Below, in pieces: positions 9,940 through 22,179 of a stretch of DNA of 64,000 bases. The notes below the pieces were generated by a model. It was given only the letters and a program-made list of their open reading frames with translations, did no database searches and had not been told where the DNA came from. The stretch is from the NCBI RefSeq assembly GCF_035046485.1, contig NC_085138.1, positions 288,916,089 to 288,980,088 of the forward strand, in the 5' to 3' direction. Position 1 is the stretch's first letter, and each line of letters opens with the position of its first letter. The position numbers and the translations under genes were made by a program. Origin of the DNA: Aedes albopictus (taxonomy: Eukaryota; Arthropoda; Insecta; Diptera; Culicidae).

Positions 9940-12900
9940 TTATAAGGGTATTGGAATTCAAGATGGCGGCTCGGGTTCCAAGATGGCGGCCAAAACGTCA
10001 GAATGCATGCTATTTAACGGTAAATCTTTTACGGATACTATGCATTGTGGGTATCTATCGATTGGGGTTGATGAGAAGAAGTCAAAAATTGATATTCGAC
10101 GCCATTTTGGGATCCAAGATGGTGGACCATAATCTAAGATGGCGGACTATAATCCAAGATGGCGGACCATAATGCAAGATGACGGCCATGGAATGGTGAA
10201 TTGAGCTATGGTACCATGCAATATGGATATCTATCGAACGGGCTTGATGAGTAGAAGTCAAAAATCAATATCCGACGCCATTTTAGAATCCAAGATGGCG
10301 GACTATAAATCCAAGATGGCGGCCATGAAATGGTGGTTTGAGCTATGATACCATGCAGGATGGGTATCTATCGATCGGGCTTGATGAGTAAAAGTAAAAA
10401 ATCAATACCCGACGCCATTTTGGAAGCCAAGATGGCGGATTATAAATCCAAGATAGCGGCCATGGTATGGAGAATTGAGCTATGATACCATGCAATATGG
10501 GTATCTATCGATCGGGCTTGATGAGTAGAAGTCAAAAATCAATACCCGACGCCATTTAGGAATCCAAGATGGTGGACTATAAATCCAAGATGGCGGCCAT
10601 GGAATGGTGAATTGAGCTATGGTGCCATGCAATATGGATATCTATCGATCGGGCTTGATGAGTAGAAGTCAAAAATCAATATCCGTCGCCATTTTGGAAC
10701 CCAAGATGGCGGACTATGAATCCAAGATGGCGGCCATGGAATGGTGAATTGAGCTATGGTGCCATGCAATATGGGTATCTATCGATCGGGCTTGATGAGT
10801 AGAAGTAAAAAATCAATACCCGACGCCATTTAGGAATCCAAGATGGTGGACTATAAATCCAAGATGGCGGCCATGGAATGGTGAATTGAGCTATGGTGCC
10901 ATGCAATATGGATATCTATCGATCGGGCTTGATGAGTAGAAGTCAAAAATCAATATACGACGCCATTTTTGAATCCAAGATGGCGGACTACAAATCCAAG
11001 ATGGCGGCTGTGGAATGGTGGTTTGAGCTATGATACCATGCAAGATGGATATCTATCGATCGGGCTTGATGAGTAGAAGTCAAAAATCAATATCCGACGC
11101 CATTTTGGAATCCAAGATGGCGGACTATAAATCCAAGATGGCGGCCATGGAATGGTGGTTTGAGCTATACCATGCAGGATGGGTATCTATCGATTGGGCT
11201 TGATGAGTAAAAGTCAAAAATCAATACCCGACGCCATTTTGGAATCCAAGATGGCGGACTATGAATCCAAGATAGCGGCCATGGAATGGTGGTTTGGGCT
11301 ATGATACCATGCAATATGGGTATCTATCGATCGGGCTTGATGAGTAGAAGTCAAAAATCCATACCCGACGCCATTTTGGAATCCAAGATGGCGGACTACA
11401 AATCCAAGATGGCGGCTATGGAATGGTGGCTTGAGCTATGATACCATGCAAGATGGGTATCTATCGATCGGGCTTGATGAGTAGAAGTAAAAAATCAATA
11501 TCCGACGCCATTTTAAAGTCCAAGATGGCGAACTATAAATCCAAGATCGTGGCCATGAAATGGTGGATTGAGCTAGATACCATGCAATATGAATATCTAT
11601 CGATCGGGCTTGACGAGTAGAAGTCAAAAATCAATATACGACGCCATTTTGGAATCCAAGATGGCGGACTACAAATCCAAGATGGCGGCTATGGAATGGT
11701 GGTTTGAGCTATGATACCATGCAGGATGGGTATCTATCGATTGGGCTTGATGGGTAAAAGTCAAAAATCAATACCCGACGCCATTTTGGAATCCAAGATG
11801 GCGGACTATAAATCCAAGATGGCGGCCATGAAATGGTGAATTGAGCTATGATACCATGCAATATGGGTATCTATCGATCGAGCTTGATGAGTAGAAGTCA
11901 AAAATCAATATACGACGCCATTTTGGAATCCAAGATGGCGGACTACAAATCCAAGATGGCGGCCATGGAATGATGGTTTGAGCTATGATACCATGCAATA
12001 TGGGTATCTATCGATCGGGCTTGACGAGTAGAAGTCAAAAATCAATATACGACGCCGTTTTGGAATCCAAGATGGCGGACTATAAATCCAAGATGGCGGC
12101 CATGGAATGGTGGTTTGAGCTATGATACCATGCAGGATGGGTATCTATCGATCGGGCTTGATGAGTAAAAGTAAAAAATCAATACCCGACGCCATTTTGG
12201 AATCCAAGATGGCGGACTATAAATCCAAGATGGCGGCCATGGAATGATGGTTTGAGCTATGATACCATGCAATATGGGTATCTATCGATCGGGCTTGATG
12301 AGTAGAAGTCAAAAATCAATATCCGTTGCCATTTTGGAACCCAAGATGGCGGACTATGAATCCAATATGGCGGCCATGGAATGGTGGATTGAGCTATGGT
12401 ACCATGCAATATGGATATCTATCGATCGGGCTTGATGAGTAGAAATCAAAAATCAATATCCGACTCCATTTTAGAATCCAAGATGGCGGACTATAAATCC
12501 AAGATGACGGCCATGGAATGGTGGTTTGAGCTATGATACCATGCAATACAGGTATCTATCGATCGGGCTTGATGAGTAGAAGTAAAATATCAATACCCGA
12601 CGCCATTTAGGAATCCAAGATTGTGGACTATAAATCCAAGATGGCGGCCATGGAATGGTGAATTGAGCTATTATACCATGCAATATGGATATCTATCGAT
12701 CGGGCTTGATGAGTAGAAGTCAAAAATCAATATACGACGCCATTTTAGAATCCAAGATGGCGGACTATAAATCCAAGATGGCGGCCATGAAATGGTGGAT
12801 TGAGCTATGATACCATGTAATATGGGTATCTATCGATCGGGCTTGATGAGTAGAAGTAAAAAATCAATACCCGACGCCATTTAGGAATCCAAGATGGCGG

Positions 12901-13968
12901 ACTATAAATCCAAGATAACGGCCATGGAATGGTGAATTGAGTTTATGATACCATGCACCCATTTTGCATGGTATCATAACTCAATTCACCATTCCATGGC
13001 CGTTATCTTGGATTTATAGTCCGTCATCTTGGATTCCAAAATGGCGTCGATCGGGCTTGATGAGTAGAAGTCAAAAATCAATGCATACCCAACGCTTTTG
13101 TGGAATTCAAGATGGCAGACTATAAATCCAATATGGCAGCCATAGAATGATGGTTTGAGCTATGATACCATGCAATATGGGTGTTTATCGATCGAGCTTG
13201 ATGAGTAGAAGTAAAAAAACAATATCCGATTGCATTTTGGGATCCAATATGGCGGACTGTAAACCAGATGCAATGCTGGTTTGAGCTATGATTCCATGCA
13301 ATATGAATACCTACTGAATCCAAGATGGCTGATAATAATCTAAGATGGCGGCCATGGAATGGAGGATTAAGCTATGATACCATGCAAAATGAGTATGTAT
13401 CGATTGGGCTTGATGAGTAGAAGTCAAAACTCAATACCCGACGCCATTTTGGAATCCAAGATGGCAGACTATAAACTCAACATGGCGGTCATGGAATGGT
13501 GGATTAAGCTATGATATCATGCAATATGGGTATCTATCGATCGGGCTTGATGAGTAGAAGTCAAAAATCAATATCCGACGTTATTTTAGAATTCAAAATG
13601 TTGGACTATAATTCAAGATGGCGCGCCATAATCCAAGATGGCGACCATGGAATGGTGATTTGAGCCATGACACTATGCATTATGAGCATCTATTGATCGG
13701 GATTAATAAATAGAAGTTAAAATCGATGTATGACGCCATTTTGAAATCAAAGATGGCGGACCCTAATCCAAGACGCCGGACCCTAATCCAGGATGGCGGG
13801 CCCTAATCCAAGATGGCGGGCATGAGCTATGATACCATGCAATATGGATATCTATGGATCGGGCTTGATGAGTAGAAGTCAAAAATCGATATGCCGGCAT
13901 TTTTAAATCCAAGATGGCGGACAATAAATCCAAGATGGCGGCCATGGAATGATGATTTGCACTTTAAT
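9940..13968 (+). repeat. ~137-bp satellite array, about 29 units
   Basis: The unit runs TATCTATCGATCGGGCTTGA, TGAGTAGAAGTCAAAAATCA, ATATCCGACGCCATTTTGGA, then ATCCAAGATGGCGG twice, CATGGAATGGTG, TTGAGCTATGATACCATGCA. Start-to-start distances of TATCTATCG (10228, 10364, 10502) give 136-138 bp. Units are 85-95% alike by eye. Each contains two copies of CAAGATGGCGGC or CAAGATGGCGGA. It lies inside a Helitron, where internal minisatellites are common. The array resumes at 20638 after the hAT-like insertion. Confidence 0.9.
12872..13050. repeat. Long hairpin inside the satellite
   Basis: One unit is followed directly by its own inverted copy. Arms 12872-12957 and about 12966-13050 are complementary over about 85 nt with few mismatches, around an 8-nt centre (CCCATTTT). 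The array orientation is reversed only in this right arm. Confidence 0.8.
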
Positions 13969-14225
13969 ATCATGCATAGTGATGTCGCAAATTAATCGAT
14001 TATCCCAACTAATCGATTAATCGTTCAACTAATCGATTAAATTTTAATCGAGTAGCGCCTTATTCGATTATTCCGATAATCGATTATTTGTTTCGATTAT
14101 TTCATCGATTATTAAAAAACGTGGTACACAGAAACAGTCATCGTACTCTACTCGCTTCCCGTCGATCATCTTTTCAACACTAGTTTGTGTTATGGGATAA
14201 AAAAAGAACACTAGACCGTAGGGAC

Positions 14226-14391
14226 CCTAGAAGTGATATAGTGAAGGAATTTTTGAAAAATATTGGAACGGGGCTTCACAGTTTATGACCATGGGAACTT
14301 GGGGTGTTCCTAGAAGTGATATAGTGAAGGAATTTTTGAAAAATATTGGAACGGGGCTTCACAGTTTATGACCATGGGAACTTGGGGTGTT
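14226..14391 (+). repeat. Perfect 83-bp tandem duplication
   Basis: The segment beginning CCTAGAAGTGATATAGTGAA is present twice head to tail (14226-14308 and 14309-14391), apparently without differences. A diverged single copy lies at 52326-52430 and an inverted one at 59265-59345. Confidence 0.85.
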
Positions 14392-14559
14392 CAATTGATA
14401 TGTTGTTTAGAACGTGCATATATTTAGGCGCTTTCGAATGCTCACAGCTTTTTAAAATAACATTTGTAGGGTTTTTTTTTACAAATCTCAATGTTGTCTG
14501 GATCAAGCAGCGCCAAAGTTTTGATTATGTTTTTTTCCAATGCATTGCCACTTGTTCTT

Positions 14560-14910
14560 GGTAAATCAATCATAATAGAATCTAAATCTGGTTTTGAACC
14601 TCTTAACAAAGCGTAGTTTTACGAAATAGAATCAATTCTGTAAATTGGAACAGGATTACACCAATAAACGCCTAAACGTATGTAATTCCATTGCAGAAAC
14701 ATGTCCCGTAAACAATCTGCTCTACATCAACGTTCTGACTATTTTTTTGAATAAAAGGCCACTTATTTTCGGTAAATCGATCATAGTAGATTCCAAATCT
14801 GGCCTTGAATCTCTTAATGAAGCGTTTATGAATTGGAATCATTTTTGTAAATTGAGACGGAAATCTCCATACACCGATAAACGCCTTAAAGTAGGCAATG
14901 CCCATGTAAA
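14560..14910 (+). repeat. Conserved CTCCAAATCTGGCCTTGAATC block, two copies
   Basis: Two related segments (14560-14690 and 14765-14905) read TCATAGTAGATTCCAAATCT, GGCCTTGAATCTCTTAA, TGGAATCA and end at AAACGCCTTAAAGTAGGCAA. Further copies are at 26150-26290 and, inverted, at 19640-19800. The block is part of the TA-element superfamily interior. Confidence 0.6.
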
Positions 14911-14974
14911 TTCAAGTAGATAGAAAAATAGAGCTGTTGTGTTAAAAATTTGTATAAAAACCCTAATTAATCCA

Positions 14975-17900
14975 CCTAGCGGTGATGATGCCTTTCTCGT
15001 GCTTTAAAATATCCTTTCAACAAAACTCAAGCGACGTGTTGATGACATTGACATAAATACAAAATGGAAACTGCTTGCTAAATCTACTCAATATGGATAC
15101 ATTTTATTTTAGCATAACATCCAATATTCAGAAAATATAATACAACGATCCAAAATTCAAACCAATCAAGTGTTATGAAGCCGCAAACTTTCGAAACGTT
15201 ATTTTAGATTTAGGGGGATTAGGGGCATAATGGACACCCGGGGCGAAATGGACACCCCTGCTATTGCCAAAACCGTTGACTTTTATGTAAAACTTTTAAT
15301 GCATAAGTGTAAAGGAACAAGGCATGGATCTATTTTTCAAAAGTACCATTTATATTGCTCCAAAATAACCAAAATATCATTGAAATTGAAATATGTTTTT
15401 CATATGGTGAAATTCTTATAATTTAGAAGCAGCATTAAATAAGGTATTACGAGTGTTGGATTGTGTCCACCATAAAAACAAGTGAATTGTTACCTTATCT
15501 ACATGTATACGAAGATTTAGAAATGGATAAAGTATTTTATTTTTGATCATAATTTACTTAAAATAGCAATTTTATTGTTGTAGTCGATTCGGGGCGAAAT
15601 GAACACTGGCAATTACGAATGGATGTACGTGCATTGCATACTGTTAGGCTTTTTAGAGAGTTTGGAAAAAATCAATCCGATTATTCTAGCCTAAAGTTTA
15701 TTTAATTAACTTTGATGTTATGTAAACTCGTCTAATATGAAGTATTATATCTGTGGTATTGATCTCCGTTGGCAAATTACTTAACTGGTCGATGTAACCA
15801 AAGAATTAGCAAAAAATATGCAGGGGTGTCCATTATGCCCCGATGGGTGTCCATTTCGCCCCGTGCCTTTCCTGCCAGCCCTGAAAAACACACGGTTTAC
15901 AATTCATTATTTCTTCACAATAAAGACATTCTACCTGCTGTAAATGATTGAAAGGCGTAGGAAACAAGTTAAAGCTTTATGTCTACTGATAATATGTTAA
16001 GTTTTACTCTGTTATACAGGCCTAACGTACTCATTTGCTTAGGGTGTCCATTATGCCCCTAATCCCCCTACCGGTCATCATTTTTTGACTCCGGATATCT
16101 ACCCCAACTAAACTAAGCGCCATCTTGAACATTGAGACACCATCTTGGATGTTCTGGTATTCATTTTTGGGCTCTGCACCTAAAATTACATAAAATATTC
16201 ACCGTTTCGAATTTTGGCATGTCGTTTATGATTTTCTGGTTTACCAGTTTTGGACAAATACCTGCATTCTTCCCCATTCAAACTATAGTTATATTGCAGA
16301 CCTTGTGAAACAGCGCACAGCTTGGGTTTTCTGATTACAAATTTTGAATTCTGGACATATTTCCATACAAAATATACCCATAATGCAAGAATTTAAAACC
16401 CTATCAAATAGGCGCAAACTTGAATACTGGTCCATTATCTTGGATTTTGGAGCGCTATCTTGGATACTCTGGAGGACTCCGAACATATTTCCCATACCAA
16501 ATACACTTATTTTACATAGTTTTAGAGCTCAAAATTCATTAAAACAGCCGCCATCTTCTGTTGACGCGATCAAATTCTTATATTTCCATTCAATGTTGAC
16601 CCATCCTGCTATAAATTTACACCTTAGGAATCTGGAATGGTACGATTTGATGAGATCGCTTTAGTTTTGTCTATATTTTGTTCTCTTTCATATATGAGAA
16701 CTTAGACCTATGCGTCACTGTTGTTCATACCTAACGTTTATCAGGCCGTTAAACGAAGCCACGATTTAATTTTTCACATGAACGTTGGTTCTGCTACACG
16801 ACAGCCAGTCTGTAATGTGCTCTAAGTCTATTTTCTTGCTAACTGTTCATCAGGTTATCGCAAAAGCCACGATTTGATGTGTCACATGCCTGAATTTGGT
16901 TTACTTTTACATTTGGCCTCTTCCGGCCACTCAAAACCGATTCCGAAACACTTGCTGGCCGTTCATTAGGTAATCTAAAAAGCCGCTATTTGATGTGATG
17001 CATACACGGGTTTGTTTCTCTTTCAGATTTGACCACTTCGGCGGGAACCCCGGAACCGGTTCCGGAACACTACTGGTTCAGATATGGTCTGAGATGATTT
17101 TCCTGCTCATTGTCCACCAGGTAATCGAAAATGCCGTGGTTTGATGTGTCGCATGTAAGGGTTTGGTTCACTTGTATATTTGGCCACGTCCAGCGGAACG
17201 CTTAGAACCGGTTCCGGAACACTACCGGTTCAGATATAGTCTGAGATGATTTTCCTGCTCATTGTCCATCAGGTAATCCAAAATGCCGTGGTTTGATGTG
17301 TCGCATGCATAGGTTTGGTTCACTTGTATATTTGGCCACTTCCAGCGGAACACCCAGAACCGTTTCCGGAACACTACTGGTTCAGATATGGTCTGAGATG
17401 GTTTTCCTGCTCATTGTCCATCAGGTCATCGAAAATGCCGTGGTTTGATGTGTCGGTTTGGTTCAACTGTATTTTTGGCCACTTCCAGTGGAACGCCTAG
17501 AACCGGTTCCGAAACACTACCGGTTCAGATATGGTCTGAGATGATTTTCCTGCTCATTGTCCATCAGGTAATCGAAAATGCCGTGGTTTGATGTGTCGCA
17601 TGTAAGGGTTTGGTTCAATTGTATATTTGGCCACTTCCAGCGGGACGCCTAGAACCGGTTCCGGAACACTACCGGTTCAGATATGGTCTTAGACTATTTT
17701 CCTGCTTACCGCTCATCAGGTTATCGAAAATGCCATGGTTTGATGTGTCGCATGCATAGGTTTGATGCATTTTCATATCTGGTCCCTTCCTGGGGTACCG
17801 TTCCGGAACACCTAAATGGCCATATCTCCGGAACGGCTGGACCGATCCGAACCATTTTCAATAGGAAACAATGGGACCAGATTCCGCGTCGAATGAACCG

Positions 17901-18140
17901 TCGGTCATTGAAATCGGTTGAGGTTTACTGCCAAAAAGTGATGTGAGTTTTTTTGTACACACTCACACATACACACACACACACGCACACACATACACAC
18001 ACACACACAGACATCACCTCAATTCGTCGAGCTGAGTTGATTGGTATATATGACTCGACGCTCCGGGGCTTCTATCAAAAAGTCATTTTTGGAGTGAACA
18101 TATAGCCTTTCCAGTACACTTAGTGTACGAGAAAGGCAAA
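14975..18140 (+). mobile_element. Long GCCTTTCTCGT-ended element with internal 150-bp repeats
   Basis: It begins TTAATCCACCTAGCGG with GATGCCTTTCTCGTGC and ends GTGTACGAGAAAGGCAAAA, so the ends form an inverted repeat of about 15 bp (TTTTGCCTTTCTCGT). Inside are a GCCATCTTG-rich segment (16.1-16.6 kb), about six ~150-bp units with GGAACCGGTTCCGGAACAC (16.8-17.75 kb), a GGAACGGCTGGACCGATCC block, a (CA)n tract (17955-18013) and AATTCGTCGAGCTGAGTTG. A homologue at 44030-47516 lacks the last 200 bp. No protein is encoded. Superfamily unknown. Confidence 0.65.
15213..16068 (+). mobile_element. TA element, ATTAGGGGCATAATGGACAC family, copy A
   Basis: An 856-bp element between TA at 15211-15212 and 16069-16070. 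The terminal repeat GGGGGATTAGGGGCATAATG is followed by ACACCCGGGGCGAAATGGAC, so the GGGGC...ATGGACACC phrase is present twice at this end. The right end is the inverted complement. Internal copies read CGGGGCGAAATGAACACTGG. The central motif TTGCATACTGTTAGGC lies at 15633-15650. There is no meaningful ORF. Confidence 0.85.
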
Positions 18141-18233
18141 AACTTCGAAAACAACTTAAATAAAGGAAACTTATTATGCGTAGCATATAATCATATGTTA
18201 ATGTACCGTAAAAATATATATTTTTCATAAATA

Positions 18234-18745
18234 CCGTAATCCGGGGTAACATTGATCAAAATTTACGATTTTTCTTTAGTAGTTCTCTTGTAGAAGCAAA
18301 CGTTACATGTTTTATACTTTTAAAACAAGTACTGGCAATCTTCGTTTGTGTTAGACTACTTTGAAAAGTATGTTCAAACTTTAAAACATTTTTAAACAAG
18401 TTTTTGATCAAATTTTTGATTTTGTTGATTTGGGGTAACATTGATCATGTCAGTAAACAATGTTCGTTTGTGTTGAAAACACCCTTATTAACTGAATTCG
18501 GGGTCCCTGATTTCGAATATGTTGTCCAAATTCATACAGCTTACCTACTTTTTAAGTTATTTTAGGATTAAAATCCTATAAACCAAGAATAACGCCTAAA
18601 GGAAGGCAATTACTTAGGAAGACTAATCTTAATAAATCGTCTATTTAATTGAAAAGGAGCACTTTCAGTTTGTTTCAGTTTTGTTGATGAAATTTAACTT
18701 TGACATGTCATGTTAAGTTAATACAATGATTTCGAACCTCAAATG
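18234..18745 (+). mobile_element. Left part of a CCGTAATCCGGGGTAACATT element
   Basis: TA then CCGTAATCCGGGGTAACATT at 18232-18253 matches the complete element 48976-49758 along its length up to TTCGAACCTCAAATG. There it is interrupted by copy B of the GGGGCATAATGGACAC family. The right part was not found after that insertion, so this copy is truncated. Confidence 0.7.
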
Positions 18746-18747
18746 TA

Positions 18748-19590
18748 GGGGGATTAGGAGCATAATGGACACCCGGGGCGAAATGGACACCCCTGGTTTT
18801 GCCGAAACCGTTGAGTTTTATGTAAAACTTTAAATGCATAAGTCTAAAGCAACAAGTCATTGTTCTATTTTTCAAAAGTACAATTTATATTCCTTCAAAA
18901 TAACCAAAATATCATTGAAATTGAAGTATGTTTCTCATATGGTGGATTTCTTATAATTTCGAAGCAGCAGCAAATAAGGTATTACGAGTGTTTGAGTGTG
19001 TCCACCTTATCTACATGTATCTACATGTATACGCAGATTTAGCAATAGATGAAGTATTATATTTTTGATCAGAACTTACTCAAAATAGCAATTTCAATGT
19101 TGTAGTCGATTCGGGGCGAAATTAACACTGGCAATTATGAATGGATGTACGCGCGTTGCATACTGTTAGGCGTTTTAGAGAGTTTGGAAAAAATCAATCC
19201 GATTATTTTAGCCTAAATTTTATTTAATTAACTTTGATGTTATGTAAACTCGTCTAAGATGGCGTATCATGGTATGGATCTCCGTAGGCAAATTACTTAA
19301 CTGGTCGATATGATCAAAGATACAGCATAAAATATGCAGGGGTGTCCATTATGCCCCGATGGGTGTCCATTTCGCCCCGTAACTTTCCTGCCAGCCCAAA
19401 AAAAACACACGGGTTACAATTCATCATTTCTTCACAATAATGACATTCTACCTGCTATAAATGATTGAAATACATAGGAAACAAGTTAAAGTTGTAAGCC
19501 AACTGATAATATGTTAAGATTTTGTCTGTTATACAGGCCTAACATACTCATTTGCTTAGGGTGTCTTGTCTATTATGCCCCCAATCCCCC
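18748..19590 (+). mobile_element. TA element, ATTAGGGGCATAATGGACAC family, copy B
   Basis: An 843-bp copy with TA at 18746-18747 and 19591-19592. Same order as copy A: double terminal phrase, internal CGGGGCGAAATTAACACTGG, central GCATACTGTTAGGCGTT at 19158-19174. Its right terminus is diverged (TGTCTATTATGCCCCCAATC). Confidence 0.8.
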
Positions 19591-19599
19591 TATATCCCC

Positions 19600-20510
19600 C
19601 TATATATATCACAAAATTTTAACAACAGCTTGAAATTAAATACCAGAGTATTGCATACTGTTAGGCGTTTATCAGGGTACGGAGGTTTCTGTTCTGTTTC
19701 AATTTACAAAATTGAATTCAATTTGTAAAAAAAAAATACTTCGTTAAGAGATTCAAAGCCAAATTTGGATTCTATTATGATTGATCTACCGGAAACAAAC
19801 GGCAATAACCATTATTTAACACAATCAATGGCTTATTAGCTAATTTTCCAAACGTGTCCGTCTTACCCACTCTACCGGTCCGTTTCAACCGCACAGTTGA
19901 AAAACATAACTTTGGAGATCACTTTTTAATTACCCTAAAAGTCAGAAAATCCAATTTAATTGCAAAATCGGTTTCCACACTGTAAAGTATTTTAGTTTAA
20001 GTATATTTTATGGGAATAAAATTTAAATTACCGGATTGTTAAACTGTCAAAATTGAGAGTTTCCTAAGCATAAAAATAAGCTATAAAAATACAAACAGAA
20101 CAGCAGATTGCTGCAGTCACCACGTTGCGAAACAATATCATTCACAAATGTTATCATAGCATATTCACGTTGTTCTTTAAAGTTTGTTGATTATCATACA
20201 ACGCGATTCATAAGAAGGCAGTGGAAAAGTTGTCCATCTCAGTTTACGTAGAGCAAATAGCAAGAATTTCTTTTGCACCGATTCTATGCATTCTTCATCA
20301 GTTTTCATATGGGGACCAAACAATACTACAATATTCAAGAATCGATCTCACAATGTATAATGTTTTGATAGTGTATGGATCGTGAAAGTTGATAGGCACC
20401 TACTACTAAATCGCCTTATAAACCCCAGCATGTTGGTATCTTTAATGCAGCCAAAACAAAGCGGATCGCTGTACCAGCGATAAACCGTGCAAATGTTTAA
20501 GAAAATACTA
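19600..20510. other. Mosaic interior of the hAT-like element
   Basis: It contains an inverted copy of the CCAAATCTGG block (19640-19800) with the motif TTGCATACTGTTAGGCGTTT at 19651-19670. The rest, up to the TAATCGATTA-rich right end, shows no recognisable gene. Confidence 0.4.
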
Positions 20511-20637
20511 TAATAAAAATAATCGATTACCAGGAATAATCGATTAATTATAGCCGATTAATCGAATCGATAATCGCCATGGCAAAACATAATCGATTAC
20601 CGACTAATCGATTATTTGAAATTTTGCGACATCACTA

Positions 20638-20990
20638 ATCATGCAATATGGGTATTCATCGATCGGGCTTGATAAGCAGAAGTTAAAATCGATATTTACG
20701 CCATTTTGAAATTCAAGATGGCGGACTGTAAATCTAAGATGGCGGTCATGAGCTATGATACCATGCAATATGGATATCTATCGATCAGGTTTGATGAGTA
20801 GAAATCAAAAATCGATGTTTGACGCCATTTTTGAATCCATGGTGCTGGACTATAAACCCAAGATGGTGGACCATAATCCAAGATGGAGGCCATGGAATGG
20901 TGATTTAAGCAATTTTACCATGCAATATGGGTATCTTAAATCGATATCGAACGTCATTTTGAAAACCAAGATAGCGGACCGTAAATCATT
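20638..20990 (+). repeat. Satellite array remainder
   Basis: About 2.5 diverged 137-bp units resume exactly at the hAT target duplication (ATCATGCAATATGGGTAT) and decay into single-copy Helitron sequence near 20990. Confidence 0.8.
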
Positions 20991-21055
20991 CGTTTACCAT
21001 AAAATATATAACAACCTCTGGCAATTTTTTGCGTTGTAACTGTATGGAGGACTGA

Positions 21056-21088
21056 GGAACATCGGCGGCAGAAAGCCGCCGATGTTCC
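21056..21088. repeat. Perfect 14-bp stem hairpin in the Helitron 3' half
   Basis: GGAACATCGGCGGC, loop AGAAA, then the exact complement GCCGCCGATGTTCC. A second smaller hairpin, GTCCGAC...GTCGGAC, lies at about 21191-21217. The rest of 21090-21840 shows no gene. Confidence 0.8.
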
Positions 21089-22179
21089 GAAAGTCCGATG
21101 CGCCGTGTTTGCGTCGATTCACTTCTAGGCGAACAGCATATCCAAGCATTTGCCCGGTAGAATGCGAACAGAGGTGTTATTCCTTTTTAAAGTCCGACGA
21201 GCGTAAGCGAGTCGGACAGCAAGCGTTTACATGTTGTAACGCAAATATATTTGTACAGATTAAGAAATTGATAGGTCACTGAGCACGCAACGAAAACTTA
21301 TTTGAAACGTCCATGTTTTCGTAACATTTGTCTATGGAACCTGAGATGTATAAAAGCTTAACACTTTTTCAAAGTGCCGTTGAGAAATGGTGAGAGCACA
21401 TGATTTAGCTTTAATTTATTTTGAACTGTTTGTTGTCAAAGCAAAACATGAAGAATCATGAGCTATGAAACTAATAAATTTAGCAAATACTATGTGGCCA
21501 TGTTGGCAGAAACGAAAATAAAATTCAAGTTATGGTATTGAACTTGATCTTCTCTCGTCAGCTTAGTCTTTTTCTTTTGAACACAGCTACTGTTTTTAAT
21601 TGAATGGCTTTTTTGATTTTCATTCTATAAATTTGTATGTTGTGCGGTCAATACAATGCCAAGCTATGCCGTACAAATGTATCATTTGATTTATAGTTTA
21701 GTAAACTAAGTATGCTTCGGAACTCTAGCTTTTTGACAGTATTTTCATATGGCTTTTATGTCACCTGGAATCTCTTCATCTTCAGCATAGTCTTCGGCTA
21801 TGATGGACTTCGCATTTGCTTCAATCTTCCTTAATAAACAAACCCGAGCAAAGCCGGGTCATTCAGCTAGTTATCTATAATTATCAATTTTCTTCAATTC
21901 ATACAACATTTAGGATTGAAGAATGAAAATGAAAATCGTTGACCGGTGTTGCCAAATTACAATATAATTTTCCATCGCAATAATTTGATTAATTTACACT
22001 GATTTGGCCAATAAGCCTTCAAGAAAATCGTATGAAACATAGTTTGTCAAGGATAATTTATAGATAATGAGCAGTCTACTTATTAGCAATAGTTTAATAA
22101 TGTTTAAGATTAAATAATATTAAATAACTATTAACTTGTGCTACATCTCTTTGATTGCAGGTAAATCTGCATGGCATCA

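Larger units (their letters stand above)
13977..20637. mobile_element. hAT-like composite element, 6661 bp, inserted in the satellite
   Basis: The left terminus is TAGTGATGTCGCAAA and the right terminus is its complement TTTGCGACATCACTA. An exact 8-bp duplication ATCATGCA flanks it (13969-13976, 20638-20645) and belongs to the satellite consensus, so the empty site is known. Both subterminal regions are packed with TAATCGATTA or close variants (for example 13992-14111 and 20518-20615), probable transposase sites. No transposase frame remains. The interior contains later insertions described separately. Confidence 0.85.
9782..21870 (+). mobile_element. Non-autonomous Helitron carrying a satellite array, ~12.1 kb
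   Basis: The 5' end is A|TCTATATATATAAAAG at 9781/9782, followed by a TGTATGTT-rich tract. The 3' end is a hairpin (AACCCG-agcaaag-CCGGGT at about 21841-21859) followed by CATTCAGCTAG|T at 21870/21871. Starting with TC, ending in a hairpin plus CTAG and lying between A and T is the Helitron signature. There is no Rep/helicase gene. The inside holds the 137-bp satellite and a later hAT-like insertion; without that insertion the element is about 5.4 kb. Confidence 0.75.

Noticed and set aside
9940..13968. Regular repeats as a CRISPR array
   Set aside because: The units are contiguous 137-bp repeats without unique spacers, in a eukaryotic genome.
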